Shown: positions 1 to 7,411, numbered from the stretch's first letter. The stretch: 53,655 nt of DNA from Desulfofundulus luciae (GCF_030813795.1 NZ_JAUSUX010000018.1:1-53655); one strand, 5' to 3'. Translations and numbers: made by a program. Notes: generated by a model from the sequence alone, not told the origin.

Positions 1-97
1 AGCTTGATTTTTGGTGTTTTTTGGGCGCGTGAGGTCTCATTTCTTTTTCAGGGGGCTGATCCCCTTCTGGTGCCTACTGAAATTTTACACGGCCAAC

Positions 98-538
98 CTA
101 TTTTTGACATGCAGGGCAGAGGCCGTAAAAATCAACGGTAAAGGTTTCAACCCAGAAGCCTTCTATTTTTTTGGGAGGCGTTAGAGCTGGCAACCCGACT
201 GGCAAATCGTAAACCCTGCCGCAGTTACGGCAAAGAAAATGATTGTGAGGTTTAGGATTCGGATCAAAACGCTTCCGCTCAGAGTCGATAGTAAGCTCCT
301 GGATTCCCCCCTCCCGTCGAAGCACTTCTAAAGTTCCGTAAACCGTAGCCAGGGAAATAGAGGGCAGGCGCGGCTTAAGCTCCCGGAAAATTTCCTCTGC
401 CGAAGGATGAGAAGTATTTCCTTCCAAAAAAGCCAAAATGGCCAGCCGCTGCGGGGTAGCACGCAAGCCGAAGCGCTTGAGCTTTTCGGCCAGGGCTGGT
501 ATGTATTCTTTTCTTCCCTTGTAGCTGCCTCGTTCCAC
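98..538 (-). CDS. Fur/PerR-family metalloregulator
   Basis: This is a ferric-uptake/peroxide regulator family transcription factor of about 146 residues, the usual length. The N-terminal winged helix contains the family's 'LRATPQRLAILAFL' and 'ISLATVYGTLEVL' segments. The C-terminal half has the HNHFLC metal/dimer region and two CxxC pairs (CRNC and CPAC) that form the structural zinc site. The open frame reaches a TTG at 562, but that codon has no ribosome-binding site. The GTG at 538 follows AAGGA by 8 nt, so I start there. Whether it senses iron, zinc or peroxide cannot be told from sequence. The rubrerythrin, thioredoxin and glutaredoxin genes nearby favour a PerR-like job, which is inference. 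A consensus sigma-A promoter lies 120 nt upstream. Confidence 0.9.
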   Translation of the reverse strand: MERGSYKGRKEYIPALAEKLKRFGLRATPQRLAILAFLEGNTSHPSAEEIFRELKPRLPSISLATVYGTLEVLRREGGIQELTIDSERKRFDPNPKPHNHFLCRNCGRVYDLPVGLPALTPPKKIEGFWVETFTVDFYGLCPACQK

Positions 539-659
539 AACCCTCGTCCTTCCCGAAGACAAGAATTGGTGAAAAAAACCCAGCGTTCGGCCCCAGTTTT
601 GTTAAAGATTCATCTGCCGGATCTTTTTTGAAATGATTTTAATTTTAAATTCATTCCAT

Positions 660-688
660 ATTATAAAGTTGACTCCTTCTTTTGTCAA
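660..688 (-). promoter_or_regulatory. Sigma-A promoter of the Fur/PerR gene
   Basis: On the minus strand a perfect TTGACA (683-688) is followed after exactly 17 nt by a perfect TATAAT (660-665). The leader to the GTG start is about 115 nt. The AT-rich run just downstream (TAATATGGAATGAATTTAAA) could hold an autoregulatory Fur/PerR box, but I see no clean consensus. Confidence 0.8.
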
Positions 689-727
689 GCTCATTTTCCG
701 CAGTGATTCGCATTAACATTTTAAATG

Positions 728-799
728 CTATAACCCATCGGCCTGAACGGCAGAACTGATAATCACCGCATACACGTTAAGAGAATTACCACGTTTCAC
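728..799 (-). CDS. Possible 23-residue micro-protein
   Basis: This is a very short frame on the minus strand with an excellent ribosome-binding site: AGGAGG at 808-813, 8 nt before a GTG start at 799. The product would begin MKRGNSLNVYAVIIS and end SSAVQADGL. It sits alone in the 378-nt gap (563-940) between the Fur-like regulator and the K+ channel. No function is recognised and no clear promoter was found. The strong Shine-Dalgarno and the compact frame make it more than a random ORF, but it could also be a remnant. Confidence 0.4.
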   Translation of the reverse strand: MKRGNSLNVYAVIISSAVQADGL

Positions 800-940
800 G
801 CCGAACACCTCCTGGAAAGGAAAAACCCGGTAAAATAGTCGGGCGTACGGATATTTTGCGGTTCCTGTTGCCGAAAAGGAAGGGAAATGTGGTGATGTGT
901 GCAGAAAAAAATTATATTTCAGGTATGAGGAGGTCGACGA

Positions 941-1984
941 ATGCGCCGCCCGAAACATACCAGTAGCAGTCATGCGGGAAGCGACGAGCGTATCGTCGCC
1001 GGGGCGCTGCGTTTTCTCGCGTACATTTCTGCTCTTGAAACCGTCATTTTTGTTATGGGCGTTCTCTTACTCACGCGTTTTGAACACTTAAGCCCGTTCG
1101 AAGCCTTTTACCTGGCTATCATTACTCTTACCACCGTTGGTTACGGTGATTATTATCCCGTGTCGGAACCGGGAAGGCTGGTGGCCTTAGTCCTGGCCGT
1201 TACCGGGGTCGGTTACCAGTGGCTTTCCTTATCAACAGTCGTGGCCATCCTGGTGGAAGGACACATCATCCGTTTTTTGGGGGAAAAACAAATGGAGCGC
1301 AAGATCGCCAGGCTTAAAAACCACGTGATAATTTGCGGCCTTGGACGCGCCGGTATGAGTGCCGTGAGACAACTCGAGCGCGAAGGAGTTCCTTTCGTCG
1401 GTATTGACCTTAACGAACGGCAGGTGGAATCCTTGCGGGAACACGGCCACCTGGCCATACCTGCCGATGCCACTGAGGACGAGACCCTCAAGGCAGCCGG
1501 CGTGGAACGGGCCAGGAGCCTCATTGCCGCGCTACCCCACGACCCGGACAACATTCTCATCGCCATGGCCGCCAAAGATCTTAACCCCAGCATCCGGGTG
1601 GTGGCCCGTGCCGACCGGCCAGAGAACATCAAACGCCTTAAGCGCGCCGGTGCCGACTGGGTTACCGCCGTAGGTGTTCCCGGTGGCACGCGGCTGGCTC
1701 TGGCCGCGCTCAAGCCTGCCGCGGTGGATTTTGTCTCCAGCATCCTCGAGCATCGCAACACTGATTACAAGCCGGAGGAATTGCTGATTGACGAAAGCTC
1801 ACCGCTGGCCGGATGTTCCATTCGCGAGTCCCGTTTAAAAGAAGATTACGGCGCGCAGGTCTTAGCCATCATCCGGGAAAACGCCACCATCGTTAACCCT
1901 GAGGCTACAGAGAAGATCCAGCCAGGGGACATGATCATCGTTTTTGGGGACATAGAGAAGCTGGCTCCCCTTGCCTTTGGCTAG
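941..1984 (+). CDS. TrkA-domain potassium channel
   Basis: This 347-residue, two-transmembrane K+ channel carries a cytoplasmic RCK gate. The membrane part (about residues 20-110) has two hydrophobic helices around a pore loop with the selectivity filter TTVGYGD at 64-70. After it come a TrkA-N/RCK Rossmann domain with the nucleotide motif GLGRAG near 133-138 and a C-terminal TrkA-C domain (last ~80 residues). This order is typical of Kch/MthK/YugO-like channels. GAGGAGG at 927-933, 7 nt before the ATG, fixes the start. It is transcribed away from the Fur-like gene and stands alone. Likely job: K+ flux gated by a nucleotide or ion bound to the RCK domain, at the cell membrane. Confidence 0.93.
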   Translation: MRRPKHTSSSHAGSDERIVAGALRFLAYISALETVIFVMGVLLLTRFEHLSPFEAFYLAIITLTTVGYGDYYPVSEPGRLVALVLAVTGVGYQWLSLSTVVAILVEGHIIRFLGEKQMERKIARLKNHVIICGLGRAGMSAVRQLEREGVPFVGIDLNERQVESLREHGHLAIPADATEDETLKAAGVERARSLIAALPHDPDNILIAMAAKDLNPSIRVVARADRPENIKRLKRAGADWVTAVGVPGGTRLALAALKPAAVDFVSSILEHRNTDYKPEELLIDESSPLAGCSIRESRLKEDYGAQVLAIIRENATIVNPEATEKIQPGDMIIVFGDIEKLAPLAFG

Positions 1985-2048
1985 CAGACTGGTGCGCCTC
2001 GCCTGCACCTGCCTTTTACCACCAGGTCAACGCCCCTGCCGGGCGCAC

Positions 2049-2070
2049 AAAAAAAACCGTTGAAAACGGT
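2049..2070 (-). terminator. Intrinsic terminator after the DUF554 gene
   Basis: On the minus strand the 6-bp stem ACCGTT/AACGGT (2056-2070) with a 3-nt loop runs straight into eight T residues. It lies 54 nt past the DUF554 stop. Confidence 0.8.
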
Positions 2071-2123
2071 CTTCCACGAAAACCCTGCCTCCGTTCATCC
2101 CCTGATTGAAATCAATCCTAATT

Positions 2124-2819
2124 TTAATACTGCCTTGTCATTTCAATAACGGCTGTGATAATGGCTGCAATAAAAATGGCGGGTAAAAGGTTTCCTACTT
2201 TAATCCGGGCAGCCTTGATCATATTCAACCCAATAGCCACAATGAGGAGGCCACCGGTAGCGGTAAGCTCGGCCACCACCCAGGGGCTTAAGCCTGCACC
2301 GGCAACACGGGCGGCAAGGGTTATAGCACCCTGGTAGAGAAACACCGGAATAGCGGAAAAAAGCACCCCGATGCCCATAGTGGAGGCAAAAATTGCAGCG
2401 GCAATACCATCAAGCATTGCCTTGGCGATCAGGGTTTTGGGGTTGCCGGTCAGCCCGTCCTCGATAGCGCCCATTACGGCCATGGCGCCAACGCAAAAAA
2501 TCAGGCTGGCGGTAACAAAGGCATAAGCTATGCCGCTCTCCCCGGAGCGGCCAAATCTGGCCTCGATGCGTTTCCCCAGGGACTCCAGCCTGCCCTCAAT
2601 GTCCAAACCGGCTCCCACCACACCGCCCAGCGCAAGGCTGCCAATGACAATAAGCGGGTTTCTGGTTTGCAGGGCCATCTGGGCCCCAATCAGGATGACG
2701 GCCAGGCCGAGCCCCTGTATGACCGTATCACCCACTCTCTGCGGTATGCCTTTTTTAAGTAAGACACCGAGCAACGCACCTGCACAAATAGCTGCCGCGT
2801 TAATTAATGTGCCAACCAA
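2124..2819 (-). CDS. DUF554 family membrane protein
   Basis: This 231-residue, highly hydrophobic protein has the DUF554 (YdfK-like) pattern. It starts with the 'MVGTLINAAAICAGALLG' helix, followed by 'GLGLAVILIGAQMAL' and a glycine-rich 'GSLALGGVVGAGLDIEGRLE' segment. About six to seven membrane helices are visible and the length is normal for the family. The biochemical function is unknown; a transporter-like role is only guessed from topology. The start is TTG with GGAG 9 nt upstream. It is monocistronic, with its own terminator. Confidence 0.88.
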   Translation of the reverse strand: MVGTLINAAAICAGALLGVLLKKGIPQRVGDTVIQGLGLAVILIGAQMALQTRNPLIVIGSLALGGVVGAGLDIEGRLESLGKRIEARFGRSGESGIAYAFVTASLIFCVGAMAVMGAIEDGLTGNPKTLIAKAMLDGIAAAIFASTMGIGVLFSAIPVFLYQGAITLAARVAGAGLSPWVVAELTATGGLLIVAIGLNMIKAARIKVGNLLPAIFIAAIITAVIEMTRQY

Positions 2820-2886
2820 CTACAGTAGCTCCTTTCCGGTCAAAAAATAAGTTCGCTATATTTGAACAGGGTTCCTGCCAGAATGG

Positions 2887-2922
2887 AAAAAAAAGAACCG
2901 GCCTTTTGCATAGGGCCGGTTC
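2887..2922 (-). terminator. Intrinsic terminator after the rubrerythrin-like gene
   Basis: GAACCGGCC (2895-2903) pairs with GGCCGGTTC (2914-2922). On the minus strand the 9-bp stem is followed by a T-rich run. It also separates the rubrerythrin transcript from the downstream DUF554 gene. Confidence 0.85.
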
Positions 2923-2950
2923 CTTTAAGGAAATCCCGACTATACTTAAC

Positions 2951-3403
2951 TTAACTGCAGTAGCACCCCATACCTTCCTTATTACCAGCAAAATACCGGT
3001 CTATCAGGCCGGCCAGAGTACGGGCGTGCCTGGCCTCATCCCGGGACGATTCGTCCATAATATCATGCACCGGGTCCAGATTTAACTCCTTGGCCCGTTT
3101 GGCCACTTCCTTCTTGCCCCGGTTGGCTTCCTGCTCCCCTTTAAGCATTTTAAGCAGATTTTCCCTGGTGCTTTCGAAAATCTTCCCGTTTAACTCGGCA
3201 AAATGGGCTGCATGCCAGGCCTCATCCATGGCAATGGATTTGAGTGCTTCTGCTACCTCGGGGTAGCCCTCCCGTTGCGCCTGCCGGGCCATGGCCAGGT
3301 AAATGCCCACCTCCCAGGTTTCACCCCGGAACTCCTTATCTACCGCCTCTTCCACTTGAGTGCCTCGAGCCACACCAAGCCGGTCCTCATTGAGTAGTTC
3401 CAA
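2951..3403 (-). CDS. Rubrerythrin-like diiron protein
   Basis: This 150-residue, four-helix ferritin-like protein has two glutamate/histidine helix pairs typical of a diiron site: 'GETWEVGIYLAMA' with 'DEAWHAAHFAEL', and 'ANRGKKEVAKRAKE' with 'DESSRDEARHARTLAGL'. The C-terminal rubredoxin domain of classical rubrerythrin is missing; the protein ends in a CYCS tail. Such short rubrerythrins reduce peroxide in anaerobes using electrons from a separate rubredoxin or flavoprotein. The GTG at 3421 overlaps an internal AGGAGG, whereas the TTG at 3403 lies 8 nt behind it, so I start at TTG. It is divergent from the selenoprotein glutaredoxin, with about 96 nt between the starts. Confidence 0.85.
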   Translation of the reverse strand: MELLNEDRLGVARGTQVEEAVDKEFRGETWEVGIYLAMARQAQREGYPEVAEALKSIAMDEAWHAAHFAELNGKIFESTRENLLKMLKGEQEANRGKKEVAKRAKELNLDPVHDIMDESSRDEARHARTLAGLIDRYFAGNKEGMGCYCS

Positions 3404-3499
3404 CGGCCATTCCTCCTTCACCTGCGTATATAATTTATCCCAGGCTCAAAAAATAGAATTACCCGCAGGGGAAAAATCTATCCACCGGGAGGTATTTAA

Positions 3500-3736
3500 G
3501 TGACTACGGAACCAGTAACGGTGTATACCACCCCCACCTGACCCCACTGTCGCACGGTGAAAGAGTTTCTTTCCCAAAAAGGCGTGAAATTCACGGAAAA
3601 GAACGTGGCCGAGGACGAAATGGCCCGCAGTGAAATGGTACGTAAAACCGGCCGCCTGGCCGTGCCCACCATTACCGTGGGAGAACGGGTAGTGGTAGGG
3701 TTTAACCGGAGTGAACTGGAAAGGTTGTTGCATTAA
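3500..3736 (+). CDS. Selenocysteine glutaredoxin-like protein (in-frame UGA)
   Basis: This gene is hidden because codon 14 is TGA (3539-3541). Read through, it gives a normal-length 78-residue glutaredoxin/NrdH-type fold: beta strand 'TVYTTPT', active site U-P-H-C at 14-17 where relatives have CPxC, helix 'RTVKEFLSQKGVKF', strand 'TEKNVAEDE', the cis-proline strand 'GRLAVPTITVGERVVVGF', and the final helix 'NRSELERLL'. Coding quality is unbroken on both sides of the TGA. The start is GTG with GGGAGG 7 nt upstream; the stop is TAA. A SECIS-like hairpin follows the TGA. Expected role: thiol-disulfide or selenenylsulfide exchange in the cytoplasm, next to rubrerythrin and thioredoxin. The alternative is a nonsense mutation in a Cys gene, but the TGA falls exactly on the catalytic cysteine. 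Confidence 0.85.
3556..3575 (+). promoter_or_regulatory. Candidate bacterial SECIS hairpin
   Basis: Fourteen nt after the UGA the mRNA can fold GG, bulged U (3558), GAAAG, loop AGUUU (3564-3568), CUUUC, CC. A bulged U below a short stem with a G-U in the apical loop, at this distance from UGA, is the arrangement read by bacterial SelB. The hairpin lies inside the coding sequence, as bacterial SECIS elements must. The structure was drawn by eye only. Confidence 0.6.
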
Positions 3737-3742
3737 ATGCAG

Positions 3743-3803
3743 AAAAAAATGGCGGTGACCACCCATCCTGCGGCAGGCATCCGCATGACAGGCCACCGCC
3801 ATT
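3743..3803 (-). terminator. Terminator of the thioredoxin operon
   Basis: Outer arms ATGGCGGTG (3749-3757) and CACCGCCAT (3794-3802) enclose a structured 36-nt loop. On the minus strand the stem ends in a run of T residues. It sits just past the end of trxA and just past the stop of the convergent selenoprotein, so it may help insulate both. Confidence 0.65.
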
Positions 3804-3828
3804 CCGGCTTTGAGTTTAAAAATCCGTT

Positions 3829-4146
3829 CTACAGCAGGCTTTCAAGCTTTTTAGCAAGGACCCCCTTGGGAGTATAGCCGACCATCTGGCCCACCACCTG
3901 TCCGGCCTTAAACATAATTAGCGTGGGAATGCTCATGACACCGTAACGGCCGGCCAGGACCCGGTTTTGATCCACGTTTACCTTGGCCACCTTTACCCGG
4001 CCGGCAAATTCGGCGGCCAGTTCATCAATAATGGGAGCCATACTGCGGCAGGGACCACACCAGGGCGCCCAGAAATCCACCAGTACCGGCAGGCTGGATT
4101 GTAAAACTTCCCTGTCAAAATTGCTTTCATTCAACTCCAGGGCCAT
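3829..4146 (-). CDS. trxA: Thioredoxin
   Basis: This is a standard 105-residue thioredoxin with active site WCGPC ('[12 protein letters not shown]'), the buried 'VDFWAPW' strand, 'VAKVNVDQN' and the cis-proline loop 'SIPTLIMF'. It reduces disulfides in the cytoplasm with electrons from a thioredoxin reductase that is not in this window. AGGAG lies 10 nt before the ATG. It is the last gene of a probable ferredoxin-FmdB-trxA operon. A small 7-bp hairpin (4183-4199) between FmdB and trxA may be a weak attenuator or processing site. A second thioredoxin gene lies at 29.8 kb. Confidence 0.95.
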   Translation of the reverse strand: MALELNESNFDREVLQSSLPVLVDFWAPWCGPCRSMAPIIDELAAEFAGRVKVAKVNVDQNRVLAGRYGVMSIPTLIMFKAGQVVGQMVGYTPKGVLAKKLESLL

Positions 4147-4212
4147 AAAATTTTCACTCCTATCCTTGGATGATAGATTAAGAAGGGCTGCCAGCCCTTT
4201 AGATTAAATCCC

Positions 4213-4410
4213 TCAGCCGCCGGCAGAACCAGAACCGCTTTGCCCGCTACCGCAACTGCCGCCCTTTATGCGAACGGCACAGCCGGTAATCAACTGGCGT
4301 ACATCCCGGCTCTGGCACTGGGGACAGGTAACCTTGTCCCGGTCATCAATCCCCACCAGCAGGGTAAATTTGTGGCTGCAACTGTTGCACTGGAAGTCGT
4401 AAATGGGCAT
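4213..4410 (-). CDS. FmdB-family zinc ribbon protein
   Basis: This 65-residue small protein begins 'MPIYDFQCNSCSHKF' and has a second CPQC knuckle, giving the four-cysteine zinc ribbon of the FmdB/putative regulatory family. The C-terminus is a Gly/Ser-rich tail (GSCGSGQSGSGSAGG), usual for this family. The molecular function is not established. It lies between the ferredoxin and thioredoxin genes on the same strand, 66 nt before trxA. Confidence 0.88.
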   Translation of the reverse strand: MPIYDFQCNSCSHKFTLLVGIDDRDKVTCPQCQSRDVRQLITGCAVRIKGGSCGSGQSGSGSAGG

Positions 4411-4448
4411 CTATATACACACCTCCCTGAAAATTTTTGCTTCACAAA

Positions 4449-4622
4449 TCAGGCAGCCGTAATGGCTCCGTTGGGGCAGATAAAAACGCATTCTTCACAA
4501 TCCCGGCATAACTGGGGGTCAACCGTTGCCAGCCTGGCGGCAACGGTTATAGCTTCATAGGGACAAACGTGAGCACACGCCCCGCAGCCGGCACAAAGAT
4601 CCTTTACTACATAGGCAGGCAT
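4449..4622 (-). CDS. 2[4Fe-4S] ferredoxin (57 residues)
   Basis: This is a clostridial-type ferredoxin too short for usual ORF cut-offs. The start reads MPAYVVKDLCAGCGACAHVC. Two cluster motifs are visible: C10-x2-C13-x2-C16-x3-C20-P and C39-x2-C42-x2-C45-x3-C49-P. Length and motif spacing match the 55-60 residue family. It carries low-potential electrons in the cytoplasm. The ATG at 4622 has only a G-rich stretch (GGGGGG) as ribosome-binding site, about 11 nt away. It leads the ferredoxin-FmdB-trxA operon and has a good promoter about 30 nt upstream. Confidence 0.9.
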   Translation of the reverse strand: MPAYVVKDLCAGCGACAHVCPYEAITVAARLATVDPQLCRDCEECVFICPNGAITAA

Positions 4623-4649
4623 GGATAAGCTGCCCCCCGTTTTTCTTCT

Positions 4650-4678
4650 ATTATACTATATAATATTTTCGCCTGCAA
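4650..4678 (-). promoter_or_regulatory. Promoter of the ferredoxin-FmdB-trxA operon
   Basis: On the minus strand TTGCAG (4673-4678) and a perfect TATAAT (4650-4655) are 17 nt apart. A second candidate, TTGACG-17-TAAACT, lies further upstream in the same AT-rich stretch. The stretch holds near-repeats of TATATAATTTT. Confidence 0.65.
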
Positions 4679-4754
4679 TATATAATTTTGGCTTAGATAT
4701 GTTCACCATAGTTTACCATTACTCAAATAAGTCGTCAAGCTTTCCTTTACAGGC

Positions 4755-4801
4755 GAAAAATAAAAGGGGACGGCACCTGCGTAAAAGCAAAGCCGCTCCC
4801 T
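4755..4801 (-). terminator. Terminator after the triple-HTH regulator
   Basis: On the minus strand AAGGGAGCGGC pairs with GCCGTCCCCTT (11 positions, one mismatch, one G-U) around a 17-nt loop and runs into TTTTATTTTT. It begins at the stop codon of the regulator gene. Confidence 0.7.
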
Positions 4802-4803
4802 TC

Positions 4804-5571
4804 TCAGCATAAATCAGAGCGCTTAAAGAGTTGAATGAAATTCAAGACAAACTGTAACTCCTTCTGGGTGAGGTTGCAGACCAGGCTCAGCACCGACTGC
4901 ACGTTAGGGTGCATGAGCAACTCGCGCAGTTCGGGGTTCATTAAACTGAGCATTTGATCCACTGCACCCGGTTCCATAATAAAGTAGCACGGGGAAACAC
5001 CCATTACCTCGGACAGTTTTTCCAGCGTTTTGAGAGAAGGCTGCACTTTTCCCTGCTCGATCTGGCCAATTAGCCCGGCTGTAACCCCCGCCAGGTTGGC
5101 CAACTGGGCCTGGGTAAGCCCGTACTCTTCCCGGAGGGCCTTCAGCTTGTGGCCCAGAGAACCCTCCTGCCCCATGATGGAAGTGGGTGGCACTTCCAGT
5201 GCTTCGGCAATGCGCTTTAAGGTGCTTAAAGCTGGATAAACGGTACCGCGTTCAATTTCACTCAAGTAAGACAGGGAGATGCCCGCCCGGGTGGCCAGTT
5301 CCTGCAGGGAAAGGTTTTTTTCGCTGCGCATGATGCGAATCTTATCGCCCAAAGAAAGGCCGCTGTCCGCAACATCTCCCTCAATGAGCTTCGCCCTGGG
5401 TACATTCAGGGCGGCGGCCAGTTTCTCGATAGTTTTCAAAGAAGGGCGTTTGGAACCCCGCTCAATTTCGCTTAAATATGACAGGGAAAGATTCGCCCGC
5501 CGGGCCAAATCCTGCAGTGTATACCCCCGTTCTTCCCGCAGGGCACGTATTTTATCCCCCTTCACAATCAT
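4804..5571 (-). CDS. Transcription regulator with three XRE HTH domains
   Basis: This 255-residue protein is built of three consecutive Cro/C1-type helix-turn-helix domains, at roughly residues 5-60, 73-127 and 140-195. Each carries the pattern LREE.G.TLQDLA..A..SLSYLSEIERG....L.TLEKLA..L. The first two share the recognition helix 'LSLSYLSEIERG'; the third is diverged ('VTAGLIGQIEQGK'). The C-terminal 60 residues are a helical tail with no known domain. The ATG at 5571 has GGGAG 8 nt upstream, better than the in-frame TTG at 5586. Three DNA-binding units in one chain imply a long or multi-site operator. The target is unknown. It has its own promoter and terminator. Confidence 0.85.
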   Translation of the reverse strand: MIVKGDKIRALREERGYTLQDLARRANLSLSYLSEIERGSKRPSLKTIEKLAAALNVPRAKLIEGDVADSGLSLGDKIRIMRSEKNLSLQELATRAGISLSYLSEIERGTVYPALSTLKRIAEALEVPPTSIMGQEGSLGHKLKALREEYGLTQAQLANLAGVTAGLIGQIEQGKVQPSLKTLEKLSEVMGVSPCYFIMEPGAVDQMLSLMNPELRELLMHPNVQSVLSLVCNLTQKELQFVLNFIQLFKRSDLC

Positions 5572-5602
5572 CCACAACACTCCCAAATCAAATTATACTA
5601 TT

Positions 5603-5631
5603 ATCCTACTATACTTTTACTAAGCAGTCAA
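5603..5631 (-). promoter_or_regulatory. Promoter of the triple-HTH regulator
   Basis: TTGACT (5626-5631) and TAGGAT (5603-5608) on the minus strand are separated by 17 nt, about 32 nt before the ATG. Confidence 0.55.
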
Positions 5632-5663
5632 TGTATGAGGTAAAAATGATGAAGACGCCGGCC

Positions 5664-7400
5664 TTATTCCAGCGGTAGGGTGAGAATTTTCTCCATGATC
5701 TCCCGGAACACCGGGGCGGCCGTTTCTCCCCCGCTGGTCCCTTCCTCCACCAGAACCGTTACTACATAACGGGGATCTTGCAGGGGAGCATAACCGGTAA
5801 ACCAGGCATTTACCTTACCCCGGCCGTCCACCTGGGCAGAGCCGGTCTTCCCGGCACTGCCGTAACCGGGCACATAGGCCTTGCGGCCAACACCTTCCGT
5901 GGTCACCAGCTTCAACATCTCCTTTACCTGGGCGGCCGTGGAGGCGGGAATGGCCCTGTGACCGGGCCCCGGGGGGAAAGAGCGGGTCACCTGGCCGACA
6001 TCGTTGCGCAACTCTCGGACCAGCCGCGGCTGCACATACACACCGTCGTTAACAATAACATTCATCATGGCCGTGATCTGTACCGGAGTAGCCAGCACCG
6101 GCCCCTGACCCAAACTGCTATTGACCAGGTTGTGGGGTGCGGCAACCACCTGCCAGTTCTGCCGCCCATCCCGGGGTACAGGATAACCGGTAATCGTTTG
6201 ATTATCCAGCCCGAAACGGCCGGCATAGTCGATCAGTTTCCCGGCCCCCAGTTTTAATCCCACCCGGGCAAACACCGGGTTGCAGGATTCGGCAAAGGCC
6301 TGGCTAAAACTAACGACACCGTGACCGGGATCATACCAGCAGCGTACAGGCTGATCCAGACTCCCCCGGCAATTAAACTGGCTGTCGGGTTTAACAATTC
6401 CTTCCGCCAGGGCAGCAGCGGCCACCACCACCTTGAATACTGAACCGGGAGTAAACAGGGCCGTAGTTTGATCGGTGAAGGTACCTGTCTCGCCCAGGGT
6501 AAGGTACCTGGCCAGGCCACCGGGACGGGGATCGTAACAGGGGCGGCTGGCCAGGGCCAGGATATCCCCGGTATGGGGCTCCATAACCACCACTGCCCCT
6601 TTCTTTATCCGCCGATCCATTATTTCCTCCACCACCCGCTGGATCCTGGCGTCCAGGGTGGTAACCAGGTGCTGCCGTCCCGGATCCATCGACTGGAGAT
6701 CAACGGCAACGCCCAGTCCCGGTATGGGCCTGCCGGCGGCATCAACGAAGAGCCGGGCGGCACTTTTGGGCCGGGTGGCCTTGAGTTCACCTTCGTAATA
6801 TTTTTCCAGGCCGGCCTGGCCGACCCAGTCGCTCAAACTGTAGCTCTTCCGGCTTTTGACACTCAAGGCGTCCAGCACTTCTCTTGACTGAACCCGTCCC
6901 AGGTAACCGACCACCCCGGCGGCCAGGGGTGCGGGACCGTAGCGCAGGTGGACCGGCAACACCAAAACACCGGGCCATTGGTGCTCCCGGATGGCCTTTA
7001 CCTGGCCGGGGGTTAGGGAAAAGGGTAGATAACAGGGCTGTCCGTCAAAATATGGGGCTATTTTTTCCACCGGCAACCCCAAAATCCCGGCCAGGGAAGT
7101 AATGACCGCCTGCCTGTCCCGGATCAGCCCGGGAAAAACCACCACCCGGTTGGCATCAAAACTGCCGGTCAAAGGTTGTAAACGCCGGTCCAGGATTTCT
7201 CCCCGGGGATATTCTTCCAGAAGTACCGGCTGAGTTTCCCTTTCCAGGGCTAAAAAGGCATAGTCACTCCCCCGGCCCATCTGAATAAAGGCCAGATGGA
7301 TAAGCAAAAAGGCAAAGCAAAACAGGAAAAGGGAAAAAAGGATGACCAGGCGCCTTCCCTGCACAGTTCCACATCCTGCACCATTTTTATCCAATAGCAT
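5664..7400 (-). CDS. Class B penicillin-binding protein (transpeptidase)
   Basis: This 578-residue membrane-anchored D,D-transpeptidase cross-links peptidoglycan. One N-terminal transmembrane helix lies at about 17-40. The PBP dimer domain spans about 55-215. The transpeptidase domain shows the three penicillin-binding motifs SVFK (S320-K323), SCN (372-374) and KTG (518-520). The length fits the smaller SpoVD/FtsI/PBP2 group. The N-terminal region includes the 'RGEILDRR' motif common to class B PBPs. It lies 11 nt before the end of the U32 gene, as the last gene of the mltG-U32-PBP run. Whether it serves growth, division or sporulation cannot be decided here. Confidence 0.93.
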   Translation of the reverse strand: MLLDKNGAGCGTVQGRRLVILFSLFLFCFAFLLIHLAFIQMGRGSDYAFLALERETQPVLLEEYPRGEILDRRLQPLTGSFDANRVVVFPGLIRDRQAVITSLAGILGLPVEKIAPYFDGQPCYLPFSLTPGQVKAIREHQWPGVLVLPVHLRYGPAPLAAGVVGYLGRVQSREVLDALSVKSRKSYSLSDWVGQAGLEKYYEGELKATRPKSAARLFVDAAGRPIPGLGVAVDLQSMDPGRQHLVTTLDARIQRVVEEIMDRRIKKGAVVVMEPHTGDILALASRPCYDPRPGGLARYLTLGETGTFTDQTTALFTPGSVFKVVVAAAALAEGIVKPDSQFNCRGSLDQPVRCWYDPGHGVVSFSQAFAESCNPVFARVGLKLGAGKLIDYAGRFGLDNQTITGYPVPRDGRQNWQVVAAPHNLVNSSLGQGPVLATPVQITAMMNVIVNDGVYVQPRLVRELRNDVGQVTRSFPPGPGHRAIPASTAAQVKEMLKLVTTEGVGRKAYVPGYGSAGKTGSAQVDGRGKVNAWFTGYAPLQDPRYVVTVLVEEGTSGGETAAPVFREIMEKILTLPLE

Positions 7401-7411
7401 GGCCCGGCGAA

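Noticed and set aside
1-97. GGGG...CCCC inverted sequence near 51-65 as a terminator of the Fur gene
   Set aside because: Four-base stem and no T-run on the minus strand; otherwise nothing seen in the first 97 bases.
728-973. Longer 81-residue reading of the micro-ORF
   Set aside because: Only the last 23 codons follow a ribosome-binding site; the upstream part overlaps the K+ channel start and looks non-coding.
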